Of a stretch of DNA of 64,000 nt, positions 1-11,021 are shown one piece after another. Numbering within the stretch: position 1 is the first letter of the stretch; each line of letters begins with the position of its first letter. The notes beneath the pieces are model-generated. The model had not been told where the DNA came from, made no database searches, and saw only the letters and a list, made by a program, of their open reading frames with translations. The DNA is from Telluria antibiotica (lineage in GTDB: Bacteria > Pseudomonadota > Gammaproteobacteria > Burkholderiales > Burkholderiaceae_D): positions 674,010 through 738,009 of the forward strand of contig NZ_JAAQOM010000001.1 in the NCBI RefSeq assembly GCF_011682055.1. The letters are read 5' to 3'. The position numbers were made by a program, and so were the translations under genes.

Positions 1-362
1 CCGGGAGCGAACGCCAGGTAGACGGTGCCGCCGGCCACGCCCGCGGCGATCATCAGCAGTCCGAAGCCGGCGAGCCGCAGCAGCGCCGCACCGCGCTGCC
101 CGGCCGGACGGCTGCGCACGAGATAGTACGGCACGGCGACGATCGCTGCCATGACGATGCCGATGTTGAGCAGGACGGTGCGCCGGTACAGGCGCGCATC
201 GCTGTCGAGGCGATACCAGCTGAAGATCAGGAAGCTGAACAGCAGCGTGGACAGGACGATCCAGCCGTTGGCCTGGACGCCCGAGGTCTTCGCACGCGCG
301 TCGACCACGCCATACACGAGCATGGCCGCGAGCAGCAGGATGCGGACGTGCGCCTTCGTCAT
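1..362 (-). CDS. Integral membrane protein, unknown, truncated by window edge
   Basis: The reading frame opens with ATG at 362-360 and runs off the left edge with no stop, giving about 120 residues. The visible part has hydrophobic stretches near residues 6-20, 33-48, 64-80 and 95-118, separated by short charged loops, so a polytopic inner-membrane protein is likely. Its ATG overlaps the TGA of the NfeD-like gene (ATGA), implying translational coupling and a shared membrane role. I do not recognise the family. The C-terminal part is missing. Confidence 0.6.
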   Translation of the reverse strand, partial: MTKAHVRILLLAAMLVYGVVDARAKTSGVQANGWIVLSTLLFSFLIFSWYRLDSDARLYRRTVLLNIGIVMAAIVAVPYYLVRSRPAGQRGAALLRLAGFGLLMIAAGVAGGTVYLAFAP

Positions 363-781
363 GGATTCGCCACCACGAGCCGGCTGCCGTGCACCTCGAC
401 GATGCGGAACTCGCCCGCATGGGGCGCGACGCCGTGCGTCAGCTCCACGTCCCACAGGGCGCCACGGTACATGACGCGCGCGCGGCCGTTGTCCCAGGCG
501 GGCACCGTGACGCGCTGGCCGATGTCCAGGTTGACGTTGCGGTCGCGCTGGGCGTCGGTGCGCGCCGGATGGCCGAAGCGCGAGCGGTGCAACAGGCCCG
601 TCGCGAGCACGCCGACGATGGCGGCGACGATGGCCTGCGCGGGAACGCCGGGGCCGGCCAGCGCGACGATGGCGCCGGCCGCGAGGCCGATGGCGATCAT
701 CAACAGATAAAACGTCCCGGTGAACAGCTCCAGGATCACGAGCACGCCGGCCGCTACGAGCCAGCCCATCCAGTCAGCCAT
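359..781 (-). CDS. NfeD-like membrane protein (short form)
   Basis: This 140-residue protein has two closely spaced N-terminal hydrophobic segments (about residues 7-27 and 30-60) followed by a soluble C-terminal domain (about 85-140) that looks like the OB-fold of NfeD proteins: an INxG-like stretch (DIGQRVTVPAW), then RVMYRGALWDVELT and a VVEVHGSRLVV-like end. Short NfeD proteins normally work next to SPFH/stomatin proteins in membrane microdomains. No stomatin gene is visible here, though one could lie beyond the left edge. A good ribosome site (GGAGGAGATC) precedes the ATG. It overlaps the next membrane gene by 4 nt. Confidence 0.8.
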   Translation of the reverse strand: MADWMGWLVAAGVLVILELFTGTFYLLMIAIGLAAGAIVALAGPGVPAQAIVAAIVGVLATGLLHRSRFGHPARTDAQRDRNVNLDIGQRVTVPAWDNGRARVMYRGALWDVELTHGVAPHAGEFRIVEVHGSRLVVANP

Positions 782-878
782 GATCTCCTCCGTAATCGGA
801 TCCCCGGCCGCTCCGCGACGAGGGTTGCACGAGGGCGGCGCGAACGTCAGCGCCAGTCTACTGCGTCTGCGCGCGGCG

Positions 879-1253
879 TCAACGGCCCTGCTGGTTGCGG
901 CGGGCCGCTTCCGGCTTCAAGACGGACGACGCCTGGGGCGCCGCACACGCGCGCGTGCAGCGCAGGTAGGTCGCGTCGCACTCCCCGGCGTGGCCGAGCC
1001 GGCGTCCCGCCGTGCCGACGTTCTCGATCGCCTGCGATGCGGGCGTGGCCACCTCGTGCTGCGCCGCCCGGGCCATCGGGTTTCTGTCGGGCATCAAGCC
1101 CTCGGAACGGTCCGCGGCCAGCTCCGGGACGTTCGCACGGCATTCGCGCCGTTCGCTGTCGCACAAGGACTTGCACAAGGTCGGCTCGGCGGCGCGGGCG
1201 GCGCCCGCCCACATCATGCACATCAATACCGGCAATACGGTGAAACGTTTCAT
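879..1253 (-). CDS. Small secreted cysteine-rich protein, unknown family
   Basis: The protein has 124 residues from the ATG at 1253; a TTG two codons upstream is possible, but GGAG sits 8 nt before the ATG. Residues 1-21 form a signal peptide ending in a GAARAAE-type cleavage site. The mature part carries six cysteines with mirrored spacing: C-x3-C-x6-C near the N-terminus and C-x6-C-x3-C near the C-terminus, separated by a polar, alanine-rich middle. That suggests a disulfide-linked helical hairpin in the periplasm. I do not recognise the family, and no neighbour points to a function. Confidence 0.6.
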   Translation of the reverse strand: MKRFTVLPVLMCMMWAGAARAAEPTLCKSLCDSERRECRANVPELAADRSEGLMPDRNPMARAAQHEVATPASQAIENVGTAGRRLGHAGECDATYLRCTRACAAPQASSVLKPEAARRNQQGR

Positions 1254-1567
1254 CGACAATCTCCAGCAGGTTCAGGTTTTGCCAAAGTGTAACGTTTTTC
1301 CTCGTAGAGTCAAAATTTATTGCTCAGTTCCCAACATTTGACGAAGGATCGTCGTGCCGCGGGGCCCCGGCCACCTTGCCGATGAAACAAGGAAACTTTA
1401 CGAGATGTTAATGTTGTTGTCCTCACGCCAAGCGTATCCTCCCGTATCCCGGTATTGACCGATATCGCAAAGCGAGGTCATCACCAGGGAAGATCAATTT
1501 CCAAGTGGAAATGAAATTTGATAATGCCTGCATTGCCCCCACTGAAAATTGCTCACTGGAGACCATC
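1254..1567. other. Intergenic region between divergent genes; AT-richer
   Basis: This 314-base stretch separates the minus-strand cysteine-rich gene from the plus-strand TPR gene and should hold both promoters. It is clearly AT-richer than the flanking genes. I see no convincing sigma-70 pair. The notable content is the inverted repeat at 1497-1512. Confidence 0.5.
1497..1512. promoter_or_regulatory. Inverted repeat ATTTCCA-AG-TGGAAAT, candidate operator/leader
   Basis: Perfect 7-base arms with a 2-base centre lie just upstream of the TPR gene. A closely related copy lies at 55395-55410. Similarity between the two loci continues a few bases past the repeat (each is followed by GAAA and an AT-rich run), so the shared element is longer than the palindrome. 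It could be a regulator binding site or a shared leader; the binding protein is unknown. Confidence 0.4.
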
Positions 1568-2539
1568 ATGTTCCAACGCCTGCTCGCTGCGTTCCGCACC
1601 CGTCCGCCCGCCACGCAGCGCGCCGCCGCCCACGACGCGATCGTGGCCGCGGGCGAGCACGGCCGCCACACGGCGATGCCACGGGACGAATGGCGCGACA
1701 AGGTCCTGCACCCGCGCCTCAAGCAACACTGGAACACGCCGGACGCCTTGTACGGCACCATCATGGCCGCGCTGGCCGACGGGTTCGCGCCGGAGCTGAT
1801 GACGTCCGCCGCGCGCCTCGTCCAGATCGACGATCTGCCGGAACGGAGCCATGCCACGCAGGGCATCGTCCTGTTGGAAAGCGGCCGGCCCGACGAAGCG
1901 GAGGCCGTGCTGCGGGCAGGCATCCGGGTCGCCGGCGAGACGGCCGTGCTGCTGACGAACCTCGCCAAGGTCGCCCACTACCGCGGCGACGCGACGGCCA
2001 CGGCCGACCTGCTGCGGCGCGCCGTCCGGCTCGACCCGAACTACGAGCGCGCGCTGAACGGCTGGCTCGCCATCGAGCGCGAGCGCGCCGGCGAAGGCGG
2101 TTTCCTGCACGCGCTGCGCGACGCATGCGCCCTGCCCGGCAGCTGGCGCGCGCGGCTCATGCTGGCCCGCCACCACCTCGCGGCCGGCGACCTGCCGGCG
2201 GCGCGCGACGAGTACACCGCGGTGCTGGCCGCCGCCGACGTCGACGGCAGCGCGCTGACGACGATGTCCGCCGACCTGGCCCGCCACGGCCACACGGGGC
2301 TCGTCGTCACGCTCGTGGGGCCCGTCTACGAACCGGCGATGCACGGCGCGCAGGCCGGCTTCAGCCTGTTGCGCGCCTGCCTCGAGACGCAGCGCGTGGC
2401 CGACGGCGAAACGCTGCTCGCGCGCCTGCGCCCGCTCGCGACACCGCCGTTGGCGCGCCAGCTCGATGAATTCCAGCGGGCGTTCGACCGGCTGCACGCC
2501 GCGGCCCCGGCCGCGGAGCAAACCGCAGCACGCGCCTGA
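1568..2539 (+). CDS. TPR-repeat protein, unknown role
   Basis: This 323-residue soluble protein has no signal peptide. From about residue 90 onward it shows TPR-like helical pairs, clearest at GIVLLESGRPDEAEAVLRAG, LLTNLAKVAHYRGDATATAD and ARHHLAAGDLPAARDEYTAV, so it is probably a protein-interaction scaffold. The ATG at 1568 is preferred because GGAGA lies 5 nt upstream. An in-frame ATG at 1505 would add 21 residues but starts inside the inverted repeat. The gene stands alone and ends at a strong terminator. Partners cannot be read from the context. Confidence 0.7.
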   Translation: MFQRLLAAFRTRPPATQRAAAHDAIVAAGEHGRHTAMPRDEWRDKVLHPRLKQHWNTPDALYGTIMAALADGFAPELMTSAARLVQIDDLPERSHATQGIVLLESGRPDEAEAVLRAGIRVAGETAVLLTNLAKVAHYRGDATATADLLRRAVRLDPNYERALNGWLAIERERAGEGGFLHALRDACALPGSWRARLMLARHHLAAGDLPAARDEYTAVLAAADVDGSALTTMSADLARHGHTGLVVTLVGPVYEPAMHGAQAGFSLLRACLETQRVADGETLLARLRPLATPPLARQLDEFQRAFDRLHAAAPAAEQTAARA

Positions 2540-2544
2540 CGCAT

Positions 2545-2574
2545 AAAAAAACCGCTGCAGCAGCAGCGGTTTTT
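2545..2574. terminator. Bidirectional rho-independent terminator
   Basis: A GC-rich stem (ACCGCTGC paired with GCAGCGGT) is flanked by A6 on the left and T5 on the right. It sits between the convergent TPR gene and ppsA and can stop transcription from both. Confidence 0.9.
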
Positions 2575-2592
2575 CGTTGGACGCTCAAACGA

Positions 2593-5037
<2,445 letters not shown>

Positions 5038-5324
5038 GGTAAAACACCTTTTTGATGATGGAAATCTGTACGGCTGGCTGCCGACGTCCCGGTGACGACA
5101 CAGCCTGGCGAGGCGGCGGCGGCTGGCCGGGCGTTGCCGTGCGGGACACGGCTGCGCTCCTGGCCGGCTTCGCGCGGCAGGCTGGTCGGGTTTGCGGGGG
5201 ATTTCTTGTTATTCTTGGCGTCGTACAGCACAATCAAAACCAGTTGCCGAGCATTTTACCCCGTGCGACTGGGTTACACAGCCCTAGGGCTGCAACTTTG
5301 TCATTCTCTATTCAAAAAAACATC

Positions 5325-6173
5325 ATGTCCCACCCGAGCACCCCAGACAGTCCGGCCACCGCCCGCACCGTTTTCTTCGTTTCCGACGGCACCGGCATCA
5401 CGGCGGAGACCTTCGGCCACGCGGTGCTGAGCCAGTTCGAGATGCGCTTCCGCCAGATCCGCCTGCCCTTCATCGACACGATCGAGAAGGCCTACGAGGC
5501 CGCGCGCCGCATCAACGACGTCGCCATCGCCGACAACCAGCGCCCCATCGTGTTCTCCACCCTCGTCAAGCACGACCTGTCCGCCGTGATCCGCGCCGCC
5601 CAGGGCATGCACATGGACCTGTTCCAGACCTTCGTCGCTCCGCTCGAGCAGGAGCTGCGCGTGAAGTCGACGCACACGATCGGCCGCATCCACAACGTCG
5701 TCGACACGGAGGAATACAAGAACCGCATCGAGGCCATCAATTTCTCGCTGGCGCACGACGACGGCCAGTCGCACAAGAACCTGGCGGATGCGGACGTGAT
5801 CCTCGTCGGGGTGTCCCGTTCCGGCAAGACGCCGACGAGCCTCTACCTGGCCATGCAATACGGCATCAAGGCGGCGAACTACCCGCTGATTCCGGACGAT
5901 TTCGAGCGCGGCAAGCTGCCGTCGGCGCTGCCGCCGTTCAAGCACAAGATCTTCGGCCTGACCATCACGCCGGAACGCCTGTCCGAGATCCGCAACGAGC
6001 GGCGCGCGGGCAGCAAGTACGCGTCGCTGGCGAATTGCCGCTACGAGGTGAACGAGGCCGAGCAGTTGATGCGGCGCGAAGGCATCCGCTGGCTGTCGTC
6101 GACCACGAAGTCGATCGAGGAGATTTCGACGACGATCCTCCAGGAGATCAAGCCCGATCGCCGCGAGTATTGA
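5325..6173 (+). CDS. ppsR: PEP synthase regulatory kinase/phosphorylase (PSRP, DUF299)
   Basis: PpsR inactivates PEP synthase by ADP-dependent phosphorylation and reactivates it by phosphate-dependent dephosphorylation. The protein has 282 residues, usual for the family. It opens with [20 protein letters not shown] and carries the P-loop GVSRSGKT at about residues 162-169, followed by the [14 protein letters not shown] stretch typical of PSRP. The in-frame frame extends back to 5052, but family length and the N-terminal motif support the ATG at 5325. It is divergent from its substrate gene ppsA across about 290 bases that should hold both promoters. Confidence 0.95.
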   Translation: MSHPSTPDSPATARTVFFVSDGTGITAETFGHAVLSQFEMRFRQIRLPFIDTIEKAYEAARRINDVAIADNQRPIVFSTLVKHDLSAVIRAAQGMHMDLFQTFVAPLEQELRVKSTHTIGRIHNVVDTEEYKNRIEAINFSLAHDDGQSHKNLADADVILVGVSRSGKTPTSLYLAMQYGIKAANYPLIPDDFERGKLPSALPPFKHKIFGLTITPERLSEIRNERRAGSKYASLANCRYEVNEAEQLMRREGIRWLSSTTKSIEEISTTILQEIKPDRREY

Positions 6174-6194
6174 GCCGCGTGGCGGGACACGGTT

Positions 6195-6256
6195 GGTGGG
6201 CACGGGGTGCCCACCCTCCGGCCAGCTTATCGTAGGGTGGGCTCCCCGAGCCCACC
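6195..6256. repeat. REP-like palindrome pair
   Basis: Two palindromic units in opposite orientation lie here: GGTGGGCACGGGGTGCCCAC (6195 onward) and GTAGGGTGGGCTCCCCGAGC (6232 onward). They belong to the family found at 22202, 43311, 52681, 61641 and 63857. This pair lies between the convergent ppsR and DUF2071-like genes and supplies the last codons of the latter. Confidence 0.85.
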
Positions 6257-7162
6257 GGAACGCGGATCCGCCAGCACCGTTTCCGATAGCACCCTGAACG
6301 GTACTTGCGGCACGAGGAAACACAGCGGCTCGCCCGCCGCCGGCAGCGCATCCAGCAGCGAACACGCGACGGGTCCCGCCGGCACGAGCGCCCGCACGGC
6401 ATCGAGCGGAATCGGCAGGTCGATGTGCGACAGCACGAGCTTCCCGAGCCGCGCCGACCAGCCCAGCGCCGCGTCCTGGCACGCGAGCATCGTCACGGCA
6501 TCGTTCCAGCTCGCGAACGCGGCGGCGAAGTCCGGCGGCAGCGCGGGCCGCACGGCCGGGGCCACCGTGCACGCGAACGACGGCGCGCTGCCGTCCCCCG
6601 GCTCGATGCGGGTCGCGTAACCGTCTCCACGCGGGCCGTGCGAAAAATGCGCGGGCCGGTGCGTCTGCATGATGTCGCTGAACAGGCGCGTGGCCGCGAC
6701 ATAGGCCCCGTTGTCGATGATGTTTTCCAGGAACCAGACCGTCTGCGGAGGCGCCCCCGGCGGCAGCGGGCCGTCCAGGTACAGGCGCCAGTTGCTCTGC
6801 AGCGGCGACGGGAACAGGCGCCGCAAGGGTCCCGCCAGCGCAGGACCGAAATGGCCGTGCCGGTACGTCAGCACCGTGAGCGGCGTCTTCCCTTCATGCG
6901 TCCACAGGCGCAGTCCGGCCGGCAGCAAGGCCGCCGCGGCGCGCGCATCGACCATCCACGTGACGTAGACGACGTCGGCGACGTCGCTGCGCAAGACGGG
7001 AAACGGCAGGCGCGCAAACAGGGCAAGCCGCACGCGGGCGAGCGTGCGCGCATTCAGCACGCGGGCGAGCAGGCGTCCGGCAACACCGGGATACGGATGG
7101 CGGTAGGCGCCGCGCGCGCGTGACGCGCTGGCGGTGGCCGTGGGCGGTGCCGAGCCGTCCAT
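6227..7162 (-). CDS. DUF2071-like (acetoacetate-decarboxylase-fold) protein
   Basis: This 311-residue soluble protein has no signal peptide. From about residue 60 it reads YVTWMVDARAAAALLPAGL, LTVLTYRHGHFGPALAG and later FLENIIDNGAYVAATRLFSD, a pattern I associate with DUF2071/YqjF-type proteins of unknown function. The assignment is by pattern only. Its ATG directly abuts the TGA of the REC-EAL gene (TGAATG), so the two are probably co-translated. The stop codon and the last residues (GGLGEPTLR) lie inside a REP-like palindrome, so the C-terminus looks like a recent extension or replacement. Confidence 0.55.
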   Translation of the reverse strand: MDGSAPPTATASASRARGAYRHPYPGVAGRLLARVLNARTLARVRLALFARLPFPVLRSDVADVVYVTWMVDARAAAALLPAGLRLWTHEGKTPLTVLTYRHGHFGPALAGPLRRLFPSPLQSNWRLYLDGPLPPGAPPQTVWFLENIIDNGAYVAATRLFSDIMQTHRPAHFSHGPRGDGYATRIEPGDGSAPSFACTVAPAVRPALPPDFAAAFASWNDAVTMLACQDAALGWSARLGKLVLSHIDLPIPLDAVRALVPAGPVACSLLDALPAAGEPLCFLVPQVPFRVLSETVLADPRSGGLGEPTLR

Positions 7163-8374
7163 TCAGAAGAAGTGGCGCCAGTCCTCGAGCCAGCCGGGGA
7201 ATTCGTCCGCGGCCATCGGGTTGGCGATGTGGTAGCCCTGCGCGTACGTGCAGCCGAGGTCCTGCAGGAAGTCCCAGTCCTGCCGGGTCTCGACGCCGAC
7301 GGCGACGGACATGCGATCGAGGCTGTGCGCCAGCCCGAGGCACGATTTCAGCACGGTGCCCAGCGGCCGCTTCTTCGACGCGCCGTCGACGAACGAGCGG
7401 TCGATCTTGAGTTCCGAGAACGGGATGCGCGCGAGGATCTGCAGGTTCGAGCGCCCCGTGCCGTAGTCGTCGATGGCGAGGCCGAAGCCCATCATGCGCA
7501 GGCGCACGAGGCGCTCGATGAAGTCGGCGTCGAAGCTGAGGATCGACGATTCCGTCATCTCGAACGTCAGGTAGTCGGGCAGCACGCCGTGGCGCGTCAT
7601 CGTCGACGCCACCTGGCGGATGAAGTTCGGGTGCGCCAGCGTCTCCGGTGCGAGGTTCAGCGAGATGGAGATCGGGATGCCCTGGTCGTGGTAGCGGCGG
7701 CAGCGCTCCACCGACATTTCCAGCATGGTCCAGTCGAGGAAGTCGATGCGGTTGTTCTGCTCCAGCGCGCCGATGAACGCGGACGGCCCCAGCATGCCGT
7801 GGTCGGGATGGCGCCAGCGGGCGAACGTCTCCAGGCTCTTCACCTGGCCCGTCGCCAGCTCGATCTTGGGCTGGAAGAACGGTTCGAACTGGCGCTTCTG
7901 CAGGCCGACGCCCACCTCGGCGAACGAAAAGCTGGGACCCGGCTGCGGCGGCGCCGGCCGGCCCGGCGGCTGGTAATTGTCCAGCAAGGCCTTCAGCTTC
8001 GTGCTCGTGACGGGCTTGGCGATCGTGCCCAGCAGGTCGACGCCGTGCGCCTGTGCGAGGCTCTCGACGGAAAACAGGACGCTCGCAGGCTGGGCGCCTA
8101 CGACGATCAGGCGCACCGTGGATTTCAATGCGGCGATGGCACGCAGCAGTTCCAGGCCGTCCATGCCGCCCAGGTCGAGGTCGATGATGGCGACGTCCAC
8201 CTTGGGCGTGAAGCTGGCCTGCAGGGTGCGCAGCGCCATCGGGCCGTCCGGCACGTCCGTGACGCGTGTCGCGCCCACCTGGCCCAGCGCCTCGATCAGC
8301 GCGCGGCGCTGCACCGGGTCGGCCTCCGCCACCAGGAAATGCAAAGACTGCAACTGCGATTGCCCCATGTCCAT
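7163..8374 (-). CDS. Response regulator with REC and EAL domains (altered EAL site)
   Basis: This is a REC-EAL protein of 403 residues, like RocR. The receiver domain (about 10-130) has the phospho-acceptor region IIDLDLGGMDG with D65 and conserved K120, although the first acidic pair reads EAD. The EAL domain (about 155-395) keeps E182, N240, E272, D302-D303, K323 and Q379, but EAL reads ETF, and the usual EGVE motif reads VGVE (Val359). In RocR that first Glu is reported to be needed for c-di-GMP hydrolysis, so activity here may be weak or absent and the protein may act as a binder. No cognate kinase is adjacent. It is followed directly by the DUF2071-like gene. Confidence 0.9.
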   Translation of the reverse strand: MDMGQSQLQSLHFLVAEADPVQRRALIEALGQVGATRVTDVPDGPMALRTLQASFTPKVDVAIIDLDLGGMDGLELLRAIAALKSTVRLIVVGAQPASVLFSVESLAQAHGVDLLGTIAKPVTSTKLKALLDNYQPPGRPAPPQPGPSFSFAEVGVGLQKRQFEPFFQPKIELATGQVKSLETFARWRHPDHGMLGPSAFIGALEQNNRIDFLDWTMLEMSVERCRRYHDQGIPISISLNLAPETLAHPNFIRQVASTMTRHGVLPDYLTFEMTESSILSFDADFIERLVRLRMMGFGLAIDDYGTGRSNLQILARIPFSELKIDRSFVDGASKKRPLGTVLKSCLGLAHSLDRMSVAVGVETRQDWDFLQDLGCTYAQGYHIANPMAADEFPGWLEDWRHFF

Positions 8375-8425
8375 CTCAACTCCATCGATACGTGGACGAA
8401 GCGTAACCTGAACGGACGGTGGCGT

Positions 8426-9214
8426 CTATGGCTGGCGAACGGCGTGTTGTTGCCTCAGCTGTTCGAAGAAGCACACGGCCGCGCAGGCCGCCACGTTCAG
8501 CGATTCCACGGCGCCCGCGTGCGGGATGACGACGCGGTGGGTGGCCAGGTTCAGCAGCGCGTCCGACACGCCCTGCCCTTCGTGGCCCAGCAGCCAGGCG
8601 ACGGGACGGGACAGGTCCACGTCGTAGATCCGTTCGCTCGCATAGCCGCTGGTCGCCAGCACGGGCACGCGCGCCGTGCGCACGACGCTTGCCAGGTCGA
8701 CGTTTTCGAAGATCTCGAGCACGAAGTGGGCGCCCATCGCGGCGCGCAAGACCTTCGGCGACCAGATCGACGCCGTGCCGGGGCTGCAATACACCTGCCC
8801 GATGCCGGCCGCACCCGCGCTGCGCAGGATCGAGCCGGCATTGCCCGGGTCCTGCACGCCGTCCAGCAGCACGGCCGATCGGGTCAAGGCATCCGGCCGC
8901 TGCGGCCGCGGCGTCTCGACGAGGAACAGCAGATGGATGCCGTGTTCGACCTGCGACAGCGCGCCGAACAGCGCGTCCGGCAATGACGTGGCCGGCGCCG
9001 TCACGCGGTCGACGATGGCCGCCACCTCGGCATTGGCGAGCGCGCCTTCCGACACGATGCAGTGCGCGGGCTGGCCGACGAGGTCGAGGTACGCCTGGCA
9101 CAGGTGCACGCCGTCCAGCAGCGAACGCCCCGCCTTGCGCAGCGCGTGGCTGCTGCCGGCGAGGTGTTTCAATTCCTTGTAAAACGGGTTGTCGCGCGAC
9201 GTGATGCTCTTCAT
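8426..9214 (-). CDS. TrmH/SpoU-family RNA 2'-O-methyltransferase
   Basis: This 262-residue SPOUT methyltransferase probably methylates a ribose 2'-OH in rRNA or tRNA using S-adenosylmethionine. The three SpoU motifs are present: [12 protein letters not shown] (motif 1, with the conserved Asn and Arg), [11 protein letters not shown] (motif 2) and [18 protein letters not shown] (motif 3, knot). A short N-terminal substrate-binding domain ([16 protein letters not shown]) resembles TsnR/RlmB-like proteins. The exact target base cannot be read. It overlaps the rnhB stop by 4 nt and ends the long minus-strand operon. Confidence 0.9.
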   Translation of the reverse strand: MKSITSRDNPFYKELKHLAGSSHALRKAGRSLLDGVHLCQAYLDLVGQPAHCIVSEGALANAEVAAIVDRVTAPATSLPDALFGALSQVEHGIHLLFLVETPRPQRPDALTRSAVLLDGVQDPGNAGSILRSAGAAGIGQVYCSPGTASIWSPKVLRAAMGAHFVLEIFENVDLASVVRTARVPVLATSGYASERIYDVDLSRPVAWLLGHEGQGVSDALLNLATHRVVIPHAGAVESLNVAACAAVCFFEQLRQQHAVRQP

Positions 9215-9867
9215 GCGAGCTCCGAAAACAGATCGGGCTCGATGAGCGCGCGGACCGGGGCAAAGCTGCGCCGATGGACGGGGCTGGGCCCATGCTCGCG
9301 CAGGCGCGCGAGGTGCAGCGCCGTCGAATAGCCCTTGTGCTGGTCGAACGCATACTGCGGATACGTGTCGTGCAGCGCGACCAGGGCGGCATCACGGGCC
9401 GTCTTCGCGAGGATCGACGCGGCGGAGATCGCGTGCACCTTGTCGTCGCCCTCGACGACCGCATGGGCGCGGATGTGGGGCGCGAACTGCGGGCAGCGGT
9501 TGCCGTCGATGAGGGCGATCGTGGGCACGGTCGCCAGTTGCTCGACGGCGCGGCGCATTGCCAGCATCGTCGCCTGCAGGATGTTCAGCGTGTCGATTTC
9601 CGCGTGCGAGCATTCGGCGATGGCCCAGGCCAGCGCGTGCGCCTTGATCAGCGGGGCCAGCTCGTCGCGGCGCGCTTCCGTCAGCTTCTTCGAATCGCGC
9701 AAGCCCTCGATCGGACGGGCCGGATCGAGGATCACGGCGGCCGCGAACACGGGGCCGGCCAGCGGCCCGCGCCCGGCCTCGTCCACGCCGCAGACGATGT
9801 CTTCCAGCGTGAACGGCCGGTTCTTCGGCGGCAGGCCGGGGTAGAAATCGAACTTCTTTTTTCTCAT
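9211..9867 (-). CDS. rnhB: Ribonuclease HII
   Basis: RNase HII cuts RNA in RNA-DNA hybrids and removes single misincorporated ribonucleotides. The protein has 218 residues. The signature [16 protein letters not shown] supplies the Asp-Glu pair, with further acidic residues in ALIDGNRCP and [15 protein letters not shown]. It overlaps lpxB by 4 nt upstream (ATGA) and the SpoU gene by 4 nt downstream. The lpxB-rnhB order is common in beta- and gammaproteobacteria. Confidence 0.95.
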   Translation of the reverse strand: MRKKKFDFYPGLPPKNRPFTLEDIVCGVDEAGRGPLAGPVFAAAVILDPARPIEGLRDSKKLTEARRDELAPLIKAHALAWAIAECSHAEIDTLNILQATMLAMRRAVEQLATVPTIALIDGNRCPQFAPHIRAHAVVEGDDKVHAISAASILAKTARDAALVALHDTYPQYAFDQHKGYSTALHLARLREHGPSPVHRRSFAPVRALIEPDLFSELA

Positions 9868-11021
9868 GCTTTGCCTATCACCTGCAGCACGGCGCGGGCG
9901 CTTTCGCGCGCGGAATCGCGCAGCAGGCTGTGATGCATTTCGGTGAAGCGTTCACTCAGCCTCGCCCGGTTGTTCTCGTCCGTCAGCTGGAACCAGACGG
10001 CGTCCGCCAGCGCCTGCGGTGTCGCCGCGTGCTGCAGGAATTCCGGCACGACGAAATCGCGCGCGAGGATGTTCGGCAGCCCGATCCACGGCAGGTAGCC
10101 CATGTTCTTGATGAGCATCCACTCCGCCTGCAAGACCTTGTACGCGATCACCATCGGCTTCTTGAACAGCGCCACTTCCAGCGTCGCCGTGCCGGACGCC
10201 GCCAGCACGGCGTCGGCCGCCGCGATGCACGCGTGCGACGCGCCGTCGACGAGCTGCAGCGGCACGTCCTGCAAACCGGCCTTCGCCACCAGCTCCTCAA
10301 GATACGCCTTCTGGCGCTCGCCCGCCATCGGCGCGATGAAGCGCAGCGACGGATCGCGCGCGGCCAGCAACTGCACGGTGCGCACGTACGGCTCCGTCAG
10401 GTACTTAATTTCCGACATGCGGCTGCCCGGCATGACGGTGACGACTTTCGCGTCTTCCGGCAGGCCGAGCTGGCGCCGCGCAGCGGCGACGTCGGGCACG
10501 AGCGGGATCGTCTCCGCGAGCGGATGGCCGATGTAGGTGACGGGCACGCCGGCCTTCTTGTAAATCTCTTCCTCGAACGGGAAGATCACGAGCATGTGCG
10601 ACACGGCGCGCTGGATCTTCTTGATCCGGCCACCCCGCCACGCCCAGATCTGCGGGCCCACGAAGTGCACGGTCGGGATGCCGACCGCGCGCAGCTGCTC
10701 TTCCAGGCCCAGGTTGAAGCCGGGGTAGTCGGCGCCGATGAACGCGGCCGGCCGCTCGGCCAGCAGGCGGTCGCGCAGGCGGTTCTGGATGCCCTTCAGT
10801 TCGCGGTAGCGCAGCAGCACCGGCAGCAGGCCCCGCACGGTGAGCGTGTCCATCGGGACGTCGGAGACGAGGCCCTGCTCCAGCATGCGCGGGCCGCCGA
10901 TGCCGGAAAAGGCGACGTCCGGCAGGTGCGGCTTCAGGCCCGCCATCAGGCGCGCGGCCAGCAGGTCGCCCGACAGTTCGCCGGCCACGAGGGCCAGCGA
11001 CGTGTTAGCGGACGATGCCAC
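9864..11021 (-). CDS. lpxB: Lipid-A-disaccharide synthase
   Basis: LpxB condenses UDP-2,3-diacylglucosamine with lipid X to give the lipid A disaccharide on the inner face of the inner membrane. The reading frame is open further upstream, but the protein should begin [21 protein letters not shown]: a GTG at 11021 gives 385 residues, matching the family (about 380-390). This start lies inside lpxA, a 17-base overlap. Family motifs include [26 protein letters not shown] and [13 protein letters not shown]. The gene sits between lpxA and rnhB. Confidence 0.93.
   Translation of the reverse strand: MASSANTSLALVAGELSGDLLAARLMAGLKPHLPDVAFSGIGGPRMLEQGLVSDVPMDTLTVRGLLPVLLRYRELKGIQNRLRDRLLAERPAAFIGADYPGFNLGLEEQLRAVGIPTVHFVGPQIWAWRGGRIKKIQRAVSHMLVIFPFEEEIYKKAGVPVTYIGHPLAETIPLVPDVAAARRQLGLPEDAKVVTVMPGSRMSEIKYLTEPYVRTVQLLAARDPSLRFIAPMAGERQKAYLEELVAKAGLQDVPLQLVDGASHACIAAADAVLAASGTATLEVALFKKPMVIAYKVLQAEWMLIKNMGYLPWIGLPNILARDFVVPEFLQHAATPQALADAVWFQLTDENNRARLSERFTEMHHSLLRDSARESARAVLQVIGKA

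Noticed and set aside
1497..1520. Sigma-54 promoter (TGG...TTG) at the repeat
   Set aside because: The spacing between the TGG and TTG elements is off by one and the second copy lacks the -12 element.
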